This document shows positions 1 to 8,052 of a stretch of 64,000 nucleotides of DNA, in pieces (the stretch's first letter is position 1; each line of letters starts with the position of its first letter). The notes beneath the pieces were generated by a model that was given only the letters and a program-made list of their open reading frames with translations, was not told the origin of the DNA and did not search any database. Source of the DNA: a virus. Location of the stretch: positions 52,742 through 116,741 of the IMG/VR virus record IMGVR_UViG_3300023184_000048, one strand, 5' to 3'. The translations under genes were made by a program, and so were the position numbers.

Positions 1-804
1 GCAACATTTAGGTATGTCGATGTTATGCGATATTTCCTTAAGCTTTATTATGCCAAGGATGGCGAAATTTATGTGAAAGGGTTTATCAGTCATGATGACG
101 AAACTGATAAGTTTAGACTCGACCTACTTTCTAAAATTTATTCCGAGAATGACAAGAATACAATTGAAGCATTTGCTTTGGGTGACTTGACGGATAAGAT
201 TGATACAAATAATCCAAATAATCCTCAATCTGGTCCTCCAGTTGGTGAGTATATCGGCGCAATGAAAAACTTAGGATATTCCACACCATTTTATGGATGG
301 ACTTCTGATTATTTTATTAATAGTCTTGTTTTTGGTTATGATCAGATTCTTGGTGAACATAAGATTCTTAAGATTAAATTTGAAGATATTAAGAAAAAAT
401 GGCAAACAAAATTCGTAGATGTGTTTAAGAGTATTTCGGGAGCACCAAAACCATTTGCTATCAAGAATAATTCTACTGATGAAAAGTTCAAAAGATATAA
501 ATTTCCTTATCCGGTGGAGGATGGTGTGAAAATGGTCGAGGCTGATATTCATAATGCTTTGACATTCTACAACTTGCAAGCATCCTTCTCAAATATTGGA
601 AGCACTTTGAGAAGATCTGGAAAATTTGTGGACATTTTCTCGACAAGAGGTGAACAACACCTTAAAAGTGATGAGAAGATCCTTGGGAGGTGGTATGTCA
701 CCGAAGTTCGACACATTTTCTTTGCTGATCTTTACACCAACCAATTATTCTGTTGTAAGACTTACGTAGGCCCAAATAATCTTTTGAATCATGAGGTCGA
801 TTGA
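1..804 (+). CDS. Probable tail/baseplate structural protein (5' truncated)
   Basis: The frame is open from the first base of the window (translation begins ATFRYVDVMRYF), so the gene very likely starts upstream and the ATG at 25 is internal. At least 267 residues are visible. The C-terminal part has alternating hydrophobic strands with the pattern GRWYVTEVRHIFF, which recalls the C-terminal beta domains of myophage baseplate-hub or tail proteins. That is a weak, remembered resemblance. No promoter module lies inside it, and the next module starts 5 nt after its stop. Confidence 0.6.
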   Translation, partial: ATFRYVDVMRYFLKLYYAKDGEIYVKGFISHDDETDKFRLDLLSKIYSENDKNTIEAFALGDLTDKIDTNNPNNPQSGPPVGEYIGAMKNLGYSTPFYGWTSDYFINSLVFGYDQILGEHKILKIKFEDIKKKWQTKFVDVFKSISGAPKPFAIKNNSTDEKFKRYKFPYPVEDGVKMVEADIHNALTFYNLQASFSNIGSTLRRSGKFVDIFSTRGEQHLKSDEKILGRWYVTEVRHIFFADLYTNQLFCCKTYVGPNNLLNHEVD

Positions 805-808
805 CTTT

Positions 809-828
809 ATTAAAAACTAGAATATCAT
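809..828 (+). promoter_or_regulatory. Promoter module, -10 TATCAT
   Basis: Preceded by TTGACT with a 16-nt spacer to the -10, so this copy keeps a sigma70-like -35. Start codon of the 835 gene at +7. Confidence 0.7.
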
Positions 829-834
829 CAGGGC

Positions 835-1191
835 ATGGGTAAAATTAAATTCAGAGCTTGGACTGGTGAGAGATTCGTGGATGAAGATTATTTCTATATA
901 AGATATGGAAAGGTTTACACGATTACAGAATTTGATGGACTGGTCGATAAAAAATGGATTCCTCAACAATACACTGGATTAAAAGATCTTAATAAAAAGG
1001 AGATTTATGAGGGTGATGTTTTCGAAGGGTCTACTTATAAATGGGAAGCTGTAGAATTCAAAGATGGTAGGTTCCAAGTCAACCTCATGGGGGCTAGAGT
1101 ATATTCTTTGGAAGAGTTGTGTTGTGATATGGATCATATGCCACCAACAGTGATTGGGAATATTTTCGAAAATCCTGAGCTTCTTAAATAA
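835..1191 (+). CDS. YopX-family protein
   Basis: 118 residues with the YopX signature: N-terminal IKFRAWTGERF, central QQYTGLKDLNKKEIYEGDV, C-terminal VIGNIFENPELLK. YopX proteins are common small beta-barrel proteins of phages and prophages with no established function. The start is fixed by the promoter module 7 nt upstream. A second family member lies at 10077-10553 and ends in the same NIFENPELLK. Confidence 0.9.
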   Translation: MGKIKFRAWTGERFVDEDYFYIRYGKVYTITEFDGLVDKKWIPQQYTGLKDLNKKEIYEGDVFEGSTYKWEAVEFKDGRFQVNLMGARVYSLEELCCDMDHMPPTVIGNIFENPELLK

Positions 1192-1196
1192 TATAA

Positions 1197-1661
1197 GTGC
1201 TTCCTTTTAACAAAACATTCAATGATCTGATTTTGGAATATGCTCCAACCATGACATTGACAACTGATCAATATTACTCAGAATTGAGTAATTATCTTGG
1301 ACAGTTTGGAATGCATCTTGGTGAGAATAAATTCAATCCTGATTTAGATTATGTGAATCGTAAACAGATGGGAATTTATAAAGGTAAAGATCAAATCGGT
1401 AAAATTGAATTAAGAGTCATCAAAAATGTTTTAGTCCTTGATCATATTAAAAGTTATGGAAATTATTATAAAGAAAAGTTTGGACTGGTTGGAAAGATCT
1501 ACCCATTCCATTATCAGATGGCTCTACTTCACAATCTTACAGTTAAATCGAATGCTGTGAATGATATTACTTATAATGCTTTCCTAAAAACATTTAAAGA
1601 TTTCCAGATTAATAAAAAAGGCGCAAAATTAACAGCAATTCCGATAAACGATGAAATATAA
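1197..1661 (+). CDS. Hypothetical protein
   Basis: 154 residues read from a GTG at 1197, 5 nt after the YopX stop; there is no ATG at an equivalent place. Basic and mixed alpha/beta in appearance, with no motif I recognise. It probably shares a transcript with the YopX gene. Confidence 0.65.
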   Translation: MLPFNKTFNDLILEYAPTMTLTTDQYYSELSNYLGQFGMHLGENKFNPDLDYVNRKQMGIYKGKDQIGKIELRVIKNVLVLDHIKSYGNYYKEKFGLVGKIYPFHYQMALLHNLTVKSNAVNDITYNAFLKTFKDFQINKKGAKLTAIPINDEI

Positions 1662-1663
1662 AA

Positions 1664-1915
1664 ATGAATGATAAACAAAGAGAGAAGAGACATAAAAAGA
1701 ATCAAAAGTCCAAACTCAAAAAGAAACTATTGAAGGAGATTAGACTTGATAAGTTTATTTTATGTTGTAGGCATAATTTGGTGGAATGGGGTTGCGACTG
1801 CTTCGCTGGGTGTGATTCCTGTGATTATGATAAACAATGTTCAAAGTGTCAAAGTCTTTACAGCCCATCAGATCGGGTAAACTTCTTAAATATTCTTTGT
1901 GATAAACACCATTGA
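1664..1915 (+). CDS. Small Cys-rich, Lys-rich protein (likely zinc-binding)
   Basis: 83 residues. The first 30 are extremely basic (KRHKKNQKSKLKKKLLKEI). They are followed by eight cysteines in CC, CDC, CDSC and CSKC spacings, with a terminal CDKHH. This suggests a zinc-stabilised nucleic-acid-binding protein. Its last 17 nt overlap the next gene. Confidence 0.7.
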   Translation: MNDKQREKRHKKNQKSKLKKKLLKEIRLDKFILCCRHNLVEWGCDCFAGCDSCDYDKQCSKCQSLYSPSDRVNFLNILCDKHH

Positions 1916-2819
1916 AATCCTCAGATCTATCCTTTTTACCAAGGAGGATTTAGCTGATATCACAAATCTTGGTGATACTTTTTCCGATAAAGATATCGAG
2001 TTCATGATCGAGTTCAAAAAGATTTATGAACTTGGTTTGGGGCAACTCAAAAAATTTTTAACAAAGCTTGATGAGGAGGGAAAAGACCTTGATACATATT
2101 CGATTCTTTATTATGTAGATATTCTGAATAATGGCCCTCTTGGATCATATGTAAGAGAATACACCAAAGATAAAAAGTATTTCAATAATACACCAGATAC
2201 TTTGGGGATAAACGGTAACAATAACTATTCTCCAATGAACATAGCAATGATTGGTGATCAATCTTATTCATTAGGATGTCATAATGATACCTATAATAAA
2301 TTGCCTAAATTTATCCAAGATGGGTTGAAAACAGCAGTATCAAAGACTGAAGATTTATTTAGAAGTTGTGTGAAGAGTTCCACAGTGGTAGATAACACTT
2401 TACCACTCGTTGACAAAGATGCACAATCAAGATCTGACCTAGAATCTAAAGGAGAATGGGTGAAAAAATCAATAGGTTCTTATTGTGTAAAAGATTCTTT
2501 TTATTATTTGGCGATTAAGAAGATCAATCAACAGATCTATGATAAGGTCAAAGAAGAATTGGGTGAAGAAGATTTCAGAGTGTTCTCAGATAAGAAAAAA
2601 TACGATCCATTCTCCTCTGAACAAAATGAATCAACATCAACCAATACGAAAATTGAAAAGAATTTTATTGATGGTGAAGACACTCAAAAGATTACTTTAG
2701 ATCTTCTTGGTGATGTATTTGATTCTGAGGAGAAACGTAAGGCAAGTTTGAAAATTTCAAATGTTTCTAAAGACAAGTATTATAAATTGAACTCAAATGA
2801 GGGTGTTCTCGGAGTTTGA
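1899..2819 (+). CDS. Hypothetical phage protein
   Basis: 306 residues from a GTG overlapping the previous stop; the next in-frame ATG is more than 100 nt downstream. The N-terminus is helical and acidic (TKEDLADITNLGDTF) and there is a low-complexity Ser/Asn/Glu stretch near residues 240-260. No recognisable domain. The position next to a probable structural gene makes a virion role possible but unproven. Confidence 0.7.
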   Translation: MINTIEILRSILFTKEDLADITNLGDTFSDKDIEFMIEFKKIYELGLGQLKKFLTKLDEEGKDLDTYSILYYVDILNNGPLGSYVREYTKDKKYFNNTPDTLGINGNNNYSPMNIAMIGDQSYSLGCHNDTYNKLPKFIQDGLKTAVSKTEDLFRSCVKSSTVVDNTLPLVDKDAQSRSDLESKGEWVKKSIGSYCVKDSFYYLAIKKINQQIYDKVKEELGEEDFRVFSDKKKYDPFSSEQNESTSTNTKIEKNFIDGEDTQKITLDLLGDVFDSEEKRKASLKISNVSKDKYYKLNSNEGVLGV

Positions 2820-2831
2820 GTTCTTGACATT

Positions 2832-2851
2832 ATTAAAAACTAGTTTATAAT
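2832..2851 (+). promoter_or_regulatory. Promoter module, -10 TATAAT
   Basis: Keeps TTGACA 16 nt upstream of the -10, the best -35 in the window. The ATG of the 2876 gene is unusually far (+25), giving an approximately 18-nt leader. Confidence 0.75.
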
Positions 2852-2875
2852 TTGTCTTCTTGATAAAATAATACT

Positions 2876-3523
2876 ATGCCATATCTAAATCATAACATTC
2901 CAACAATCACTTGTTTGATGAGAAACCAATTTCTTTTCAATCATGAAAGTGGGTTCGGTGAATATACGCCATGCGATGTTCATAGTGTCGCATCAATCGA
3001 AAAAAGAGTTCCATTATTCGAAGCTTTTTTAACCAATGGGGTCAATTGGACAAGACGACCAATCACAGCATTTTGTTGGAAAGAGTGTGATCCCGTGCCG
3101 TTACATCGTGCCATGTATTGGGATTGCTTTAGTCCATATATCGATGTCCAGATAAGAACAAGATTAAAAGGTCTTAGAGCCAAACTGATTACACCAGATG
3201 GAGATAAAGAATGGGGTGAATATATGTTTACTCTTGATTGGGGTTGGGAGAATAAATCCATTCTTGATACAAATTTTTCTGAAACACCAGAACATAAATG
3301 CGCCCATTTATTTAAAATGGATAATGGAAATTTTTATGCTTATCCCAATAATAGAATTATCTGGCATGATAAAGCGTGGACCGACATCTTACTTGATAAA
3401 AATCCGGGTTACAGAATTGATATGAATGTGTATAGTGTAGAAAACAATTGTTTGCAAAATACCGATTATAGTTATATGACTGAGTTCACCTCTCCAAAAA
3501 ATTTAGAACTTAAACGTCAATAG
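2876..3523 (+). CDS. Hypothetical phage protein
   Basis: 215 residues, rich in Trp, Cys and aromatic residues (WKECDPVP, LDWGWENK). No domain recognised. Its last 14 nt overlap the convergent gene at 3510-4010, so the two 3' ends form an antisense overlap. Confidence 0.7.
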   Translation: MPYLNHNIPTITCLMRNQFLFNHESGFGEYTPCDVHSVASIEKRVPLFEAFLTNGVNWTRRPITAFCWKECDPVPLHRAMYWDCFSPYIDVQIRTRLKGLRAKLITPDGDKEWGEYMFTLDWGWENKSILDTNFSETPEHKCAHLFKMDNGNFYAYPNNRIIWHDKAWTDILLDKNPGYRIDMNVYSVENNCLQNTDYSYMTEFTSPKNLELKRQ

Positions 3524-4010
3524 CCGAAATCTTCTCAACTTCTTTTTCATCAACTTTACTTCTCTTAAACATCTCCTTGAGAAGATCTTCTCTGGAAATG
3601 AATAATCCTGACTTATTACCAAGTAATTCATTTTCATTATCAGAAACTTTAGCTTCGATTCTCATTTGCTCGATTTCCTTCTTGGTTTTATTTGAATTAT
3701 CAGCAAGTTGAATCTTGGATAAAGTGTTGACAGCATTGACTAAAGCATTTACGAGAGTTGCAGTTGATTCAACCATTTTAGAATCTCCTCCAGCTTCTAC
3801 ATCAAGTTTCAAAGATTGAACCATATCCACACAATCATGAATAATCGTTGAAGTTTTTTGAATAACGAAATCTTCCAGTTCTTCTCTTTTGAGTTCGGGA
3901 TGATCTTTTTTGACACGATTCAAAGAATTTGATTGATTTTTGATCTGGTTGATGATACTATCAACATCACGGTCGAGTTCATCATCAAAGTCATCTTCAG
4001 CATTATTCAT
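3510..4010 (-). CDS. Possible small terminase-like (gp16-type) protein
   Basis: 166 residues, acidic and almost wholly helical. The start is acidic (NNAEDDFDDELDRDVDSI). The middle segment, residues about 50-115 (VIQKTSTIIHDCVDMV, then ESTATLVNALVNAVNTL and a KTKKEIEQM tail), has the layout of myophage gp16-type small terminase subunits. No decisive motif, so this is inference. It is one of few reverse-strand genes and carries the TAAATA late-type signal 5 nt before its ATG, as expected for a packaging gene. Confidence 0.45.
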   Translation of the reverse strand: MNNAEDDFDDELDRDVDSIINQIKNQSNSLNRVKKDHPELKREELEDFVIQKTSTIIHDCVDMVQSLKLDVEAGGDSKMVESTATLVNALVNAVNTLSKIQLADNSNKTKKEIEQMRIEAKVSDNENELLGNKSGLFISREDLLKEMFKRSKVDEKEVEKISAIDV

Positions 4011-4015
4011 AAAAA

Positions 4016-4021
4016 TATTTA
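4016..4021 (-). promoter_or_regulatory. TAAATA late-type -10, reverse strand
   Basis: TAAATA (TATTTA on the + strand) 5 nt before the ATG of the 3510-4010 gene. Forms a divergent pair with TAAATA at 4025-4030. Confidence 0.5.
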
Positions 4022-4024
4022 ATC

Positions 4025-4030
4025 TAAATA
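4025..4030 (+). promoter_or_regulatory. TAAATA late-type -10, forward strand
   Basis: Divergent partner of the 4016-4021 element; the secreted FN3 gene starts 21 nt further on, giving a short leader. Confidence 0.35.
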
Positions 4031-4051
4031 TCCTTATATATCAACCCCTAT

Positions 4052-5113
4052 ATGAAAAAACTACTTTTATCACTTTTGTTAATTTCACAAATCTACGCTG
4101 ATGTCACAACATCTGGTATGAAGATTCTACCTAGACAAGATGCTCCGACTGATGGAACTATCAAGACTTATGAAGTTTTGAAATCTCCCGATGGAACTAA
4201 CTGGACTTCGGTTACAAACGGAACTCTTGTGAATGATAAAATCGAGAAAACTATAACCTTTCCACAAACAACTTCCAGATTCTTTAAATTAAAGGCTTTA
4301 TCAGAAGCTAATGGAAGTAAAAACTGTGCTATTTCTGAAATCAACCTAGTATTCAATAATACTAATTTGGATAGATCAAAATGGGTTGTATCAGCAGATT
4401 CAAGCACAGCACAAACTGGTAATAATTGGGGTGTTCCTAATTACGCCATTGATGGAAATGTTAATACTTTTTGGATGACTAAGTGGGAGACAGGCGGGAC
4501 ACTTTATCCACATGAATTTATTATTGATACAGGAACTTCCACTGTCACACCACCAGTCATTACGAACCCTAATGAATCTGGTCCGATTGTTACATTGACA
4601 TGGAATCCAAATCCCGAGACAAATATAACAACATATATCGTATCTTGGGGAGAATCTACCAAGAATTATACAAAGTCTTTGAATTCCTCAACAACCACTA
4701 TAACAATTCCCGGATTTGTTGTTGATAAGACTTATTATTTTGTAATTAGAGCAAAGAATGATAGAGGATTGGAGAGTTTAAATTCTGATGAATTGGCTGT
4801 TAAGATTATCGATAAGAATTTCCCAACAGCACCAATGCCTCCAGAAATTGCAAAGCCTGAAAGGTTTATTGAAGTCTCTATGACGATCAATAAATTGAAT
4901 CCTATTTCATTGGGGAAAATTCCTTATCCAGAAATTACAGGACAAAAATATAAAACATTGATCATCACAGAGAACGATCCAAAGTTCCCATCAACCACAA
5001 GATTTGTAAATGTTTTGATGATACTTCCGGGTGAAATTGAATACAAATCTATTGGAAAAATTCCATATCCAGTAGTGAAAGGACAGTCCTACACCTCCAA
5101 AATCACTAAATAA
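4052..5113 (+). CDS. Secreted protein with signal peptide, discoidin-like and FN3 domains
   Basis: 353 residues. Residues 1-16 form a classic Sec signal peptide (KK, a Leu-rich core, ending QIYA|DV). Residues about 65-168 resemble a galactose-binding/F5-8C fold (YAIDGNVNTFWM). Residues about 172-262 are a fibronectin type III domain (VTLTWNPNPETNITTYIVSW, YYFVIRAKNDRG). The C-terminus has two copies of a short repeat (LGKIPYPEITGQKY and IGKIPYPVVKGQSY). A signal peptide on a phage protein next to structural genes is unusual. It may be exported to the host envelope, or the leader may be inherited from a captured bacterial gene. Confidence 0.75.
   Translation: MKKLLLSLLLISQIYADVTTSGMKILPRQDAPTDGTIKTYEVLKSPDGTNWTSVTNGTLVNDKIEKTITFPQTTSRFFKLKALSEANGSKNCAISEINLVFNNTNLDRSKWVVSADSSTAQTGNNWGVPNYAIDGNVNTFWMTKWETGGTLYPHEFIIDTGTSTVTPPVITNPNESGPIVTLTWNPNPETNITTYIVSWGESTKNYTKSLNSSTTTITIPGFVVDKTYYFVIRAKNDRGLESLNSDELAVKIIDKNFPTAPMPPEIAKPERFIEVSMTINKLNPISLGKIPYPEITGQKYKTLIITENDPKFPSTTRFVNVLMILPGEIEYKSIGKIPYPVVKGQSYTSKITK
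5107..5112 (+). promoter_or_regulatory. TAAATA element before the 5121 gene
   Basis: Overlaps the stop of the FN3 gene; the ATG follows after 8 nt, slightly longer than at the other TAAATA sites. Confidence 0.3.
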
Positions 5114-5120
5114 TTTTATA

Positions 5121-5336
5121 ATGAATTTTAAAGTAAAATATGTCATCAAACCTAATCATGTGGAGAAATCCTATGATATTTTTGAGAAAGATTGGAGGGG
5201 AGGGTTGACTTTCCACTCCCATCGTGATACTTATGAAGAAGCTCAGGAGGTTGTGGATGATTTAAATACCAAACCTTCCAAGATCGAAACTCTAAAATTC
5301 CTCAAGGATTTGACGAGTAATCTAAAACAAAAATAA
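5121..5336 (+). CDS. Small hypothetical protein
   Basis: 71 residues, basic, no motif recognised (ends KFLKDLTSNLKQK). Two nt separate it from the downstream HTH-phosphoesterase gene, so they are probably co-transcribed. Confidence 0.65.
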   Translation: MNFKVKYVIKPNHVEKSYDIFEKDWRGGLTFHSHRDTYEEAQEVVDDLNTKPSKIETLKFLKDLTSNLKQK

Positions 5337-5338
5337 TT

Positions 5339-6415
5339 ATGGATATCAAAAATCAGGTAATAGCCGCAAGACACAATGGAATGACTTATTCTCAAATTTA
5401 TGATGAATTTGGAATTGCCAAAAGCACAGCCCGAGATTGGTATTCTCGATACATTGAAGATTCTTATCAAGAAATTATCAATGACTCAGACACACCTGTT
5501 GGTTATGTCAACGACAATTTGCAAAGAGATAAACCTTCCAGATTCAAAAAGACTGAGGATGAAGTTCTTGAATTTTTGGCACAATTAGCTCCAATCAAGG
5601 TTACGCCAAAATATGAAAATCAATCGACAATTACTTTGAGTGATTATGCTGTTGTTGGGTCAGATTTCCACTTCGGTTGTCATGATCCAAAAGCGATTGA
5701 TATTTTCTTGGAAACCATTTTTCAAATTAAACCCAAGACTATTATTCTTAATGGTGATACCATGGATTTCTTAGCTATTTCAAAATATCCAAAGGATCTG
5801 AAACATAATTGGTCACTTCAAAAAGAGCGTGAAGAGTATCATGCATTCTTGGATGAATTGATTGGTGTATCTGGTGGTGCTGATATATATGAAACCGTCT
5901 CAAATCACTCAGGACAGTCCGTAGGTGGAAGATGGAGGCGTTACCTATCTGATAGAATTGGAGAGCTTGCTTGCCTACCAGAGATCACAGAAACACTAAG
6001 TTATGAGAATGTCTTCATGGGTGATTATAAGAACCGTATTAAGCATGTCGATTATGTTGATCTAAATGGTCTAATTGTTACTCATGGTGAAACAGTTAGA
6101 AGTGCTGGTGGTGCTTCATGTCTAGCAGAAGTTAATAAATGGGGTGCTAGTATCTTACATGGTCATACTCACAGGTTGGGAATGTCGGTAAAAAGAATTC
6201 CAGCTATTGGTAATAGAAGTGAACAACAATTATACGGATTTGAATCGGGGTGTCTTTGTTCATTAGATGCCGCATATGGTAGCGGAATGAACTGGAATCA
6301 AGGTTTTAGTATAGTAAGTCTTGATCAGGATGGTCATACTTTTGGGGTCGAGCAAGTTTCAATTATCGGTGGAGTTTCAAATATTTCAACTTTGGGAAAA
6401 ACTATCAGAGTCTGA
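5339..6415 (+). CDS. HTH-metallophosphoesterase fusion
   Basis: 358 residues. Residues 1-35 read as a Hin/terminase-type helix-turn-helix (YSQIYDEFGIAKSTARDWYSRY). From about residue 105 there is a calcineurin-like metallophosphoesterase core: GSDFHFG (D109, H111), LNGDTMD (D140), SNHSGQ in place of GNHD, and HGHTHR. A fold with metal ligands in this order hydrolyses phosphomono- or diesters. The HTH suggests a DNA-directed nuclease or a packaging/replication accessory. The 3' end overlaps the convergent GIY-YIG gene by 30 nt. Confidence 0.85.
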   Translation: MDIKNQVIAARHNGMTYSQIYDEFGIAKSTARDWYSRYIEDSYQEIINDSDTPVGYVNDNLQRDKPSRFKKTEDEVLEFLAQLAPIKVTPKYENQSTITLSDYAVVGSDFHFGCHDPKAIDIFLETIFQIKPKTIILNGDTMDFLAISKYPKDLKHNWSLQKEREEYHAFLDELIGVSGGADIYETVSNHSGQSVGGRWRRYLSDRIGELACLPEITETLSYENVFMGDYKNRIKHVDYVDLNGLIVTHGETVRSAGGASCLAEVNKWGASILHGHTHRLGMSVKRIPAIGNRSEQQLYGFESGCLCSLDAAYGSGMNWNQGFSIVSLDQDGHTFGVEQVSIIGGVSNISTLGKTIRV

Positions 6416-7054
6416 ATAAATCCATTTAAACCCTTTGTGGGTTTTCTTTCTTCCCCGACAGCAATGAACAATCATACTATGCATTGTCCCTAATTCATTA
6501 CAGCATTCTTGAATAGAATTCCATTCTTTGATGAAAGAATTATCCAGTGTGAGTTGATGAATTTTTCTAGTTTTTGGTATTATATGATTCATACCTCTTC
6601 TCTTTAGAAATATTAGTTGACTCAATGATAAAGTCTTACCTTTATGGCTAATTGACATTTTATTTTTGGTTTCCGTGGAGTGTTTTTTGCCTATCATCTT
6701 TATTCGTTGATCTTCTGGCATTTTTCCTTTTATATAGTCGGCACCCACACCACCATCAGAAAAATTCACCAGAGTCCCCTCATTTGTATTCCTCTTTCCA
6801 TATAGTTTAATAAAGTCTGTTTCTTTTGAAGAGATTTCGTCTTTTGAAAGATTTATACACATGATTTCAACTTCATAAGCAGTTTTTGAGGTTATACTGT
6901 TCCAGAAAGCACTCCTACCTCTTGTTTCAAACGCTCTTTTAAATCTTTTATTTTCATTTTTAGCACTAACACCAACATAAAAAACTTCATTGGTGTCTAA
7001 TCTAATGTGACGATACAAATATCCAGTATTTTGATTATCCCTTTTCAATTTCAT
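6386..7054 (-). CDS. GIY-YIG homing endonuclease with NUMOD repeats
   Basis: 222 residues. GIY-YIG core: GYLYRHI then EVFYVGVS. A NUMOD3-like motif follows (KKHSTETKNKMSISHKGK), with a C-terminal NUMOD1-like DNA-binding segment (ECCNELGTMHSMIVHCCRG, HKGFKWIY). This is the architecture of T4 Seg-type free-standing homing enzymes. It overlaps the end of the phosphoesterase gene. Its ATG overlaps the stop of the HTH gene at 7051-7266 (ATGA), so the two are co-translated. Confidence 0.9.
   Translation of the reverse strand: MKLKRDNQNTGYLYRHIRLDTNEVFYVGVSAKNENKRFKRAFETRGRSAFWNSITSKTAYEVEIMCINLSKDEISSKETDFIKLYGKRNTNEGTLVNFSDGGVGADYIKGKMPEDQRIKMIGKKHSTETKNKMSISHKGKTLSLSQLIFLKRRGMNHIIPKTRKIHQLTLDNSFIKEWNSIQECCNELGTMHSMIVHCCRGRKKTHKGFKWIYSDSDSFSQS
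6428..6450 (+). terminator. Possible rho-independent terminator
   Basis: AAACCC-TTTGT-GGGTTT stem-loop followed by TTCTTTC, 13 nt after the phosphoesterase stop. It lies within the antisense endonuclease coding sequence, so the hairpin may be coincidental. Confidence 0.4.
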
Positions 7055-7266
7055 TGTTCATCATCCTTTCTAATGATATAACCTTTACTTTTAAGAATAT
7101 CACTTATATTAATCCAAATATCCTCATCTTCTTTAAAATTATTACTAATATAAATAGTTCCATTCTCTAGCTGAGATGCTTCAGGTATCAACCCTTGTTT
7201 GAAATGATTGTAAGCTGTTCTATAAGTTATTCCCTTCTCCTTCGCGTAATCCGATAATTTCATCAT
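7051..7266 (-). CDS. MerR-type HTH protein resembling the IS607 TnpA N-terminus
   Basis: 71 residues. The sequence KLSDYAKEKGITYRTAYNHF, then ASQLENGTIYI, closely follows the excisionase/MerR-like HTH that begins IS607-family serine recombinases, but there is no catalytic domain. It is encoded just before a homing endonuclease on the same strand and overlaps it. It may regulate that gene or act as a separate DNA-recognition subunit. Tandem 10-bp repeats at 7284-7303 lie just upstream and could be its operator. Confidence 0.75.
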   Translation of the reverse strand: MMKLSDYAKEKGITYRTAYNHFKQGLIPEASQLENGTIYISNNFKEDEDIWINISDILKSKGYIIRKDDEQ

Positions 7267-7271
7267 ATAAT

Positions 7272-7277
7272 TATTTA
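7272..7277 (-). promoter_or_regulatory. TAAATA late-type -10
   Basis: Reverse-strand TAAATA exactly 5 nt before the ATG of the HTH gene that heads the HTH-endonuclease pair. Confidence 0.5.
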
Positions 7278-7283
7278 GTATAT

Positions 7284-7303
7284 TTTACATATTTTTACAT
7301 ATT
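7284..7303 (-). repeat. Tandem direct repeat, possible operator
   Basis: TTTTACATAT occurs twice head to tail on the + strand (ATATGTAAAA twice on the coding strand), just upstream of the TAAATA element of the HTH gene. Confidence 0.35.
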
Positions 7304-7315
7304 TTTCTTGAATTA

Positions 7316-7335
7316 ATTAAAAACTAGAATACAAT
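7316..7335 (+). promoter_or_regulatory. Promoter module, -10 TACAAT
   Basis: +7 to the 7342 gene; TTGAAT lies at the -35 distance. Confidence 0.75.
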
Positions 7336-7341
7336 ACGGCT

Positions 7342-7803
7342 ATGTTAAATCAATTTCATAAAAATAATTTGAAAGAGCAATGGGAAATCGATTTGGCTAA
7401 TGATTTTCCCGAATTTTTCCTAGAACCTTCAGAAGAGGTTTTGAAAATATGGGAGGAATATCATGAGACTGGTGATATGCCTAGAAATAAAGAAGACCTA
7501 TGCAACCTTAGATATGGTATGGAATTCAGGTCAGGTTGGTCAGGAATTGCTAGAGATCATTTTGAATCTATCAGAAAACTTATCCAAAAGGCTAAGGATA
7601 ATGGACATGATCTGGGTTATAAAGGTTTCATCATCAAACAAAAATGGCACACCTTGAGGGATCAGAGTGATCTTATTGGAGAAGATCGAAAGTTGTATTA
7701 TAAGGAATATTCTAATTTGGTGGAAGATCTTTATGATAAATCAACCAAGGTTGATGAAAAAACAGGAGAACCAATTAATCAAGCTTTTGAACGATTATTT
7801 TAA
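7342..7803 (+). CDS. Hypothetical phage protein
   Basis: 153 residues, acidic N-terminus, Trp-containing middle (FRSGWSGIARDHFESI) reminiscent of small phage proteins with no assigned role. First gene of a transcript starting at the 7316 module. Confidence 0.75.
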   Translation: MLNQFHKNNLKEQWEIDLANDFPEFFLEPSEEVLKIWEEYHETGDMPRNKEDLCNLRYGMEFRSGWSGIARDHFESIRKLIQKAKDNGHDLGYKGFIIKQKWHTLRDQSDLIGEDRKLYYKEYSNLVEDLYDKSTKVDEKTGEPINQAFERLF

Positions 7804-7805
7804 TT

Positions 7806-8051
7806 ATGAAAAAGACTTATAGAGGATGTGAAATCTATTCCAACCGCGAAAAGTGCTTAGGTGGATGGTCGCAAGTTTATTGGGGTGCTTTCGATCTAAA
7901 GGATGGGTATCAAATTTCGTGTGATCACACTGAAGGACCAGTGAAAGACGGCGTGTTATATGCTAAGACATCAGTAGATGAATATCTAGATGAATATAAG
8001 TCTGATCAAGATAAACATTCTGATCGTTGGTCATCTCTTTATAAATATTAA
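7806..8051 (+). CDS. Small hypothetical protein
   Basis: 81 residues with an aromatic/Gly-rich core (GGWSQVYWGAFDLKDGY). Follows the previous stop by 2 nt without a Shine-Dalgarno. Function unknown. Confidence 0.7.
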   Translation: MKKTYRGCEIYSNREKCLGGWSQVYWGAFDLKDGYQISCDHTEGPVKDGVLYAKTSVDEYLDEYKSDQDKHSDRWSSLYKY

Positions 8052-8052
8052 C

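Noticed and set aside
271-579. Antisense frames opposite the first gene and most other long genes
   Set aside because: They lack promoter or late-type signals, mirror codon structure of the real genes and show no recognisable domains.
7051-7266. Complete IS607 element
   Set aside because: No serine-recombinase catalytic domain or TnpB gene; only the HTH part is present.
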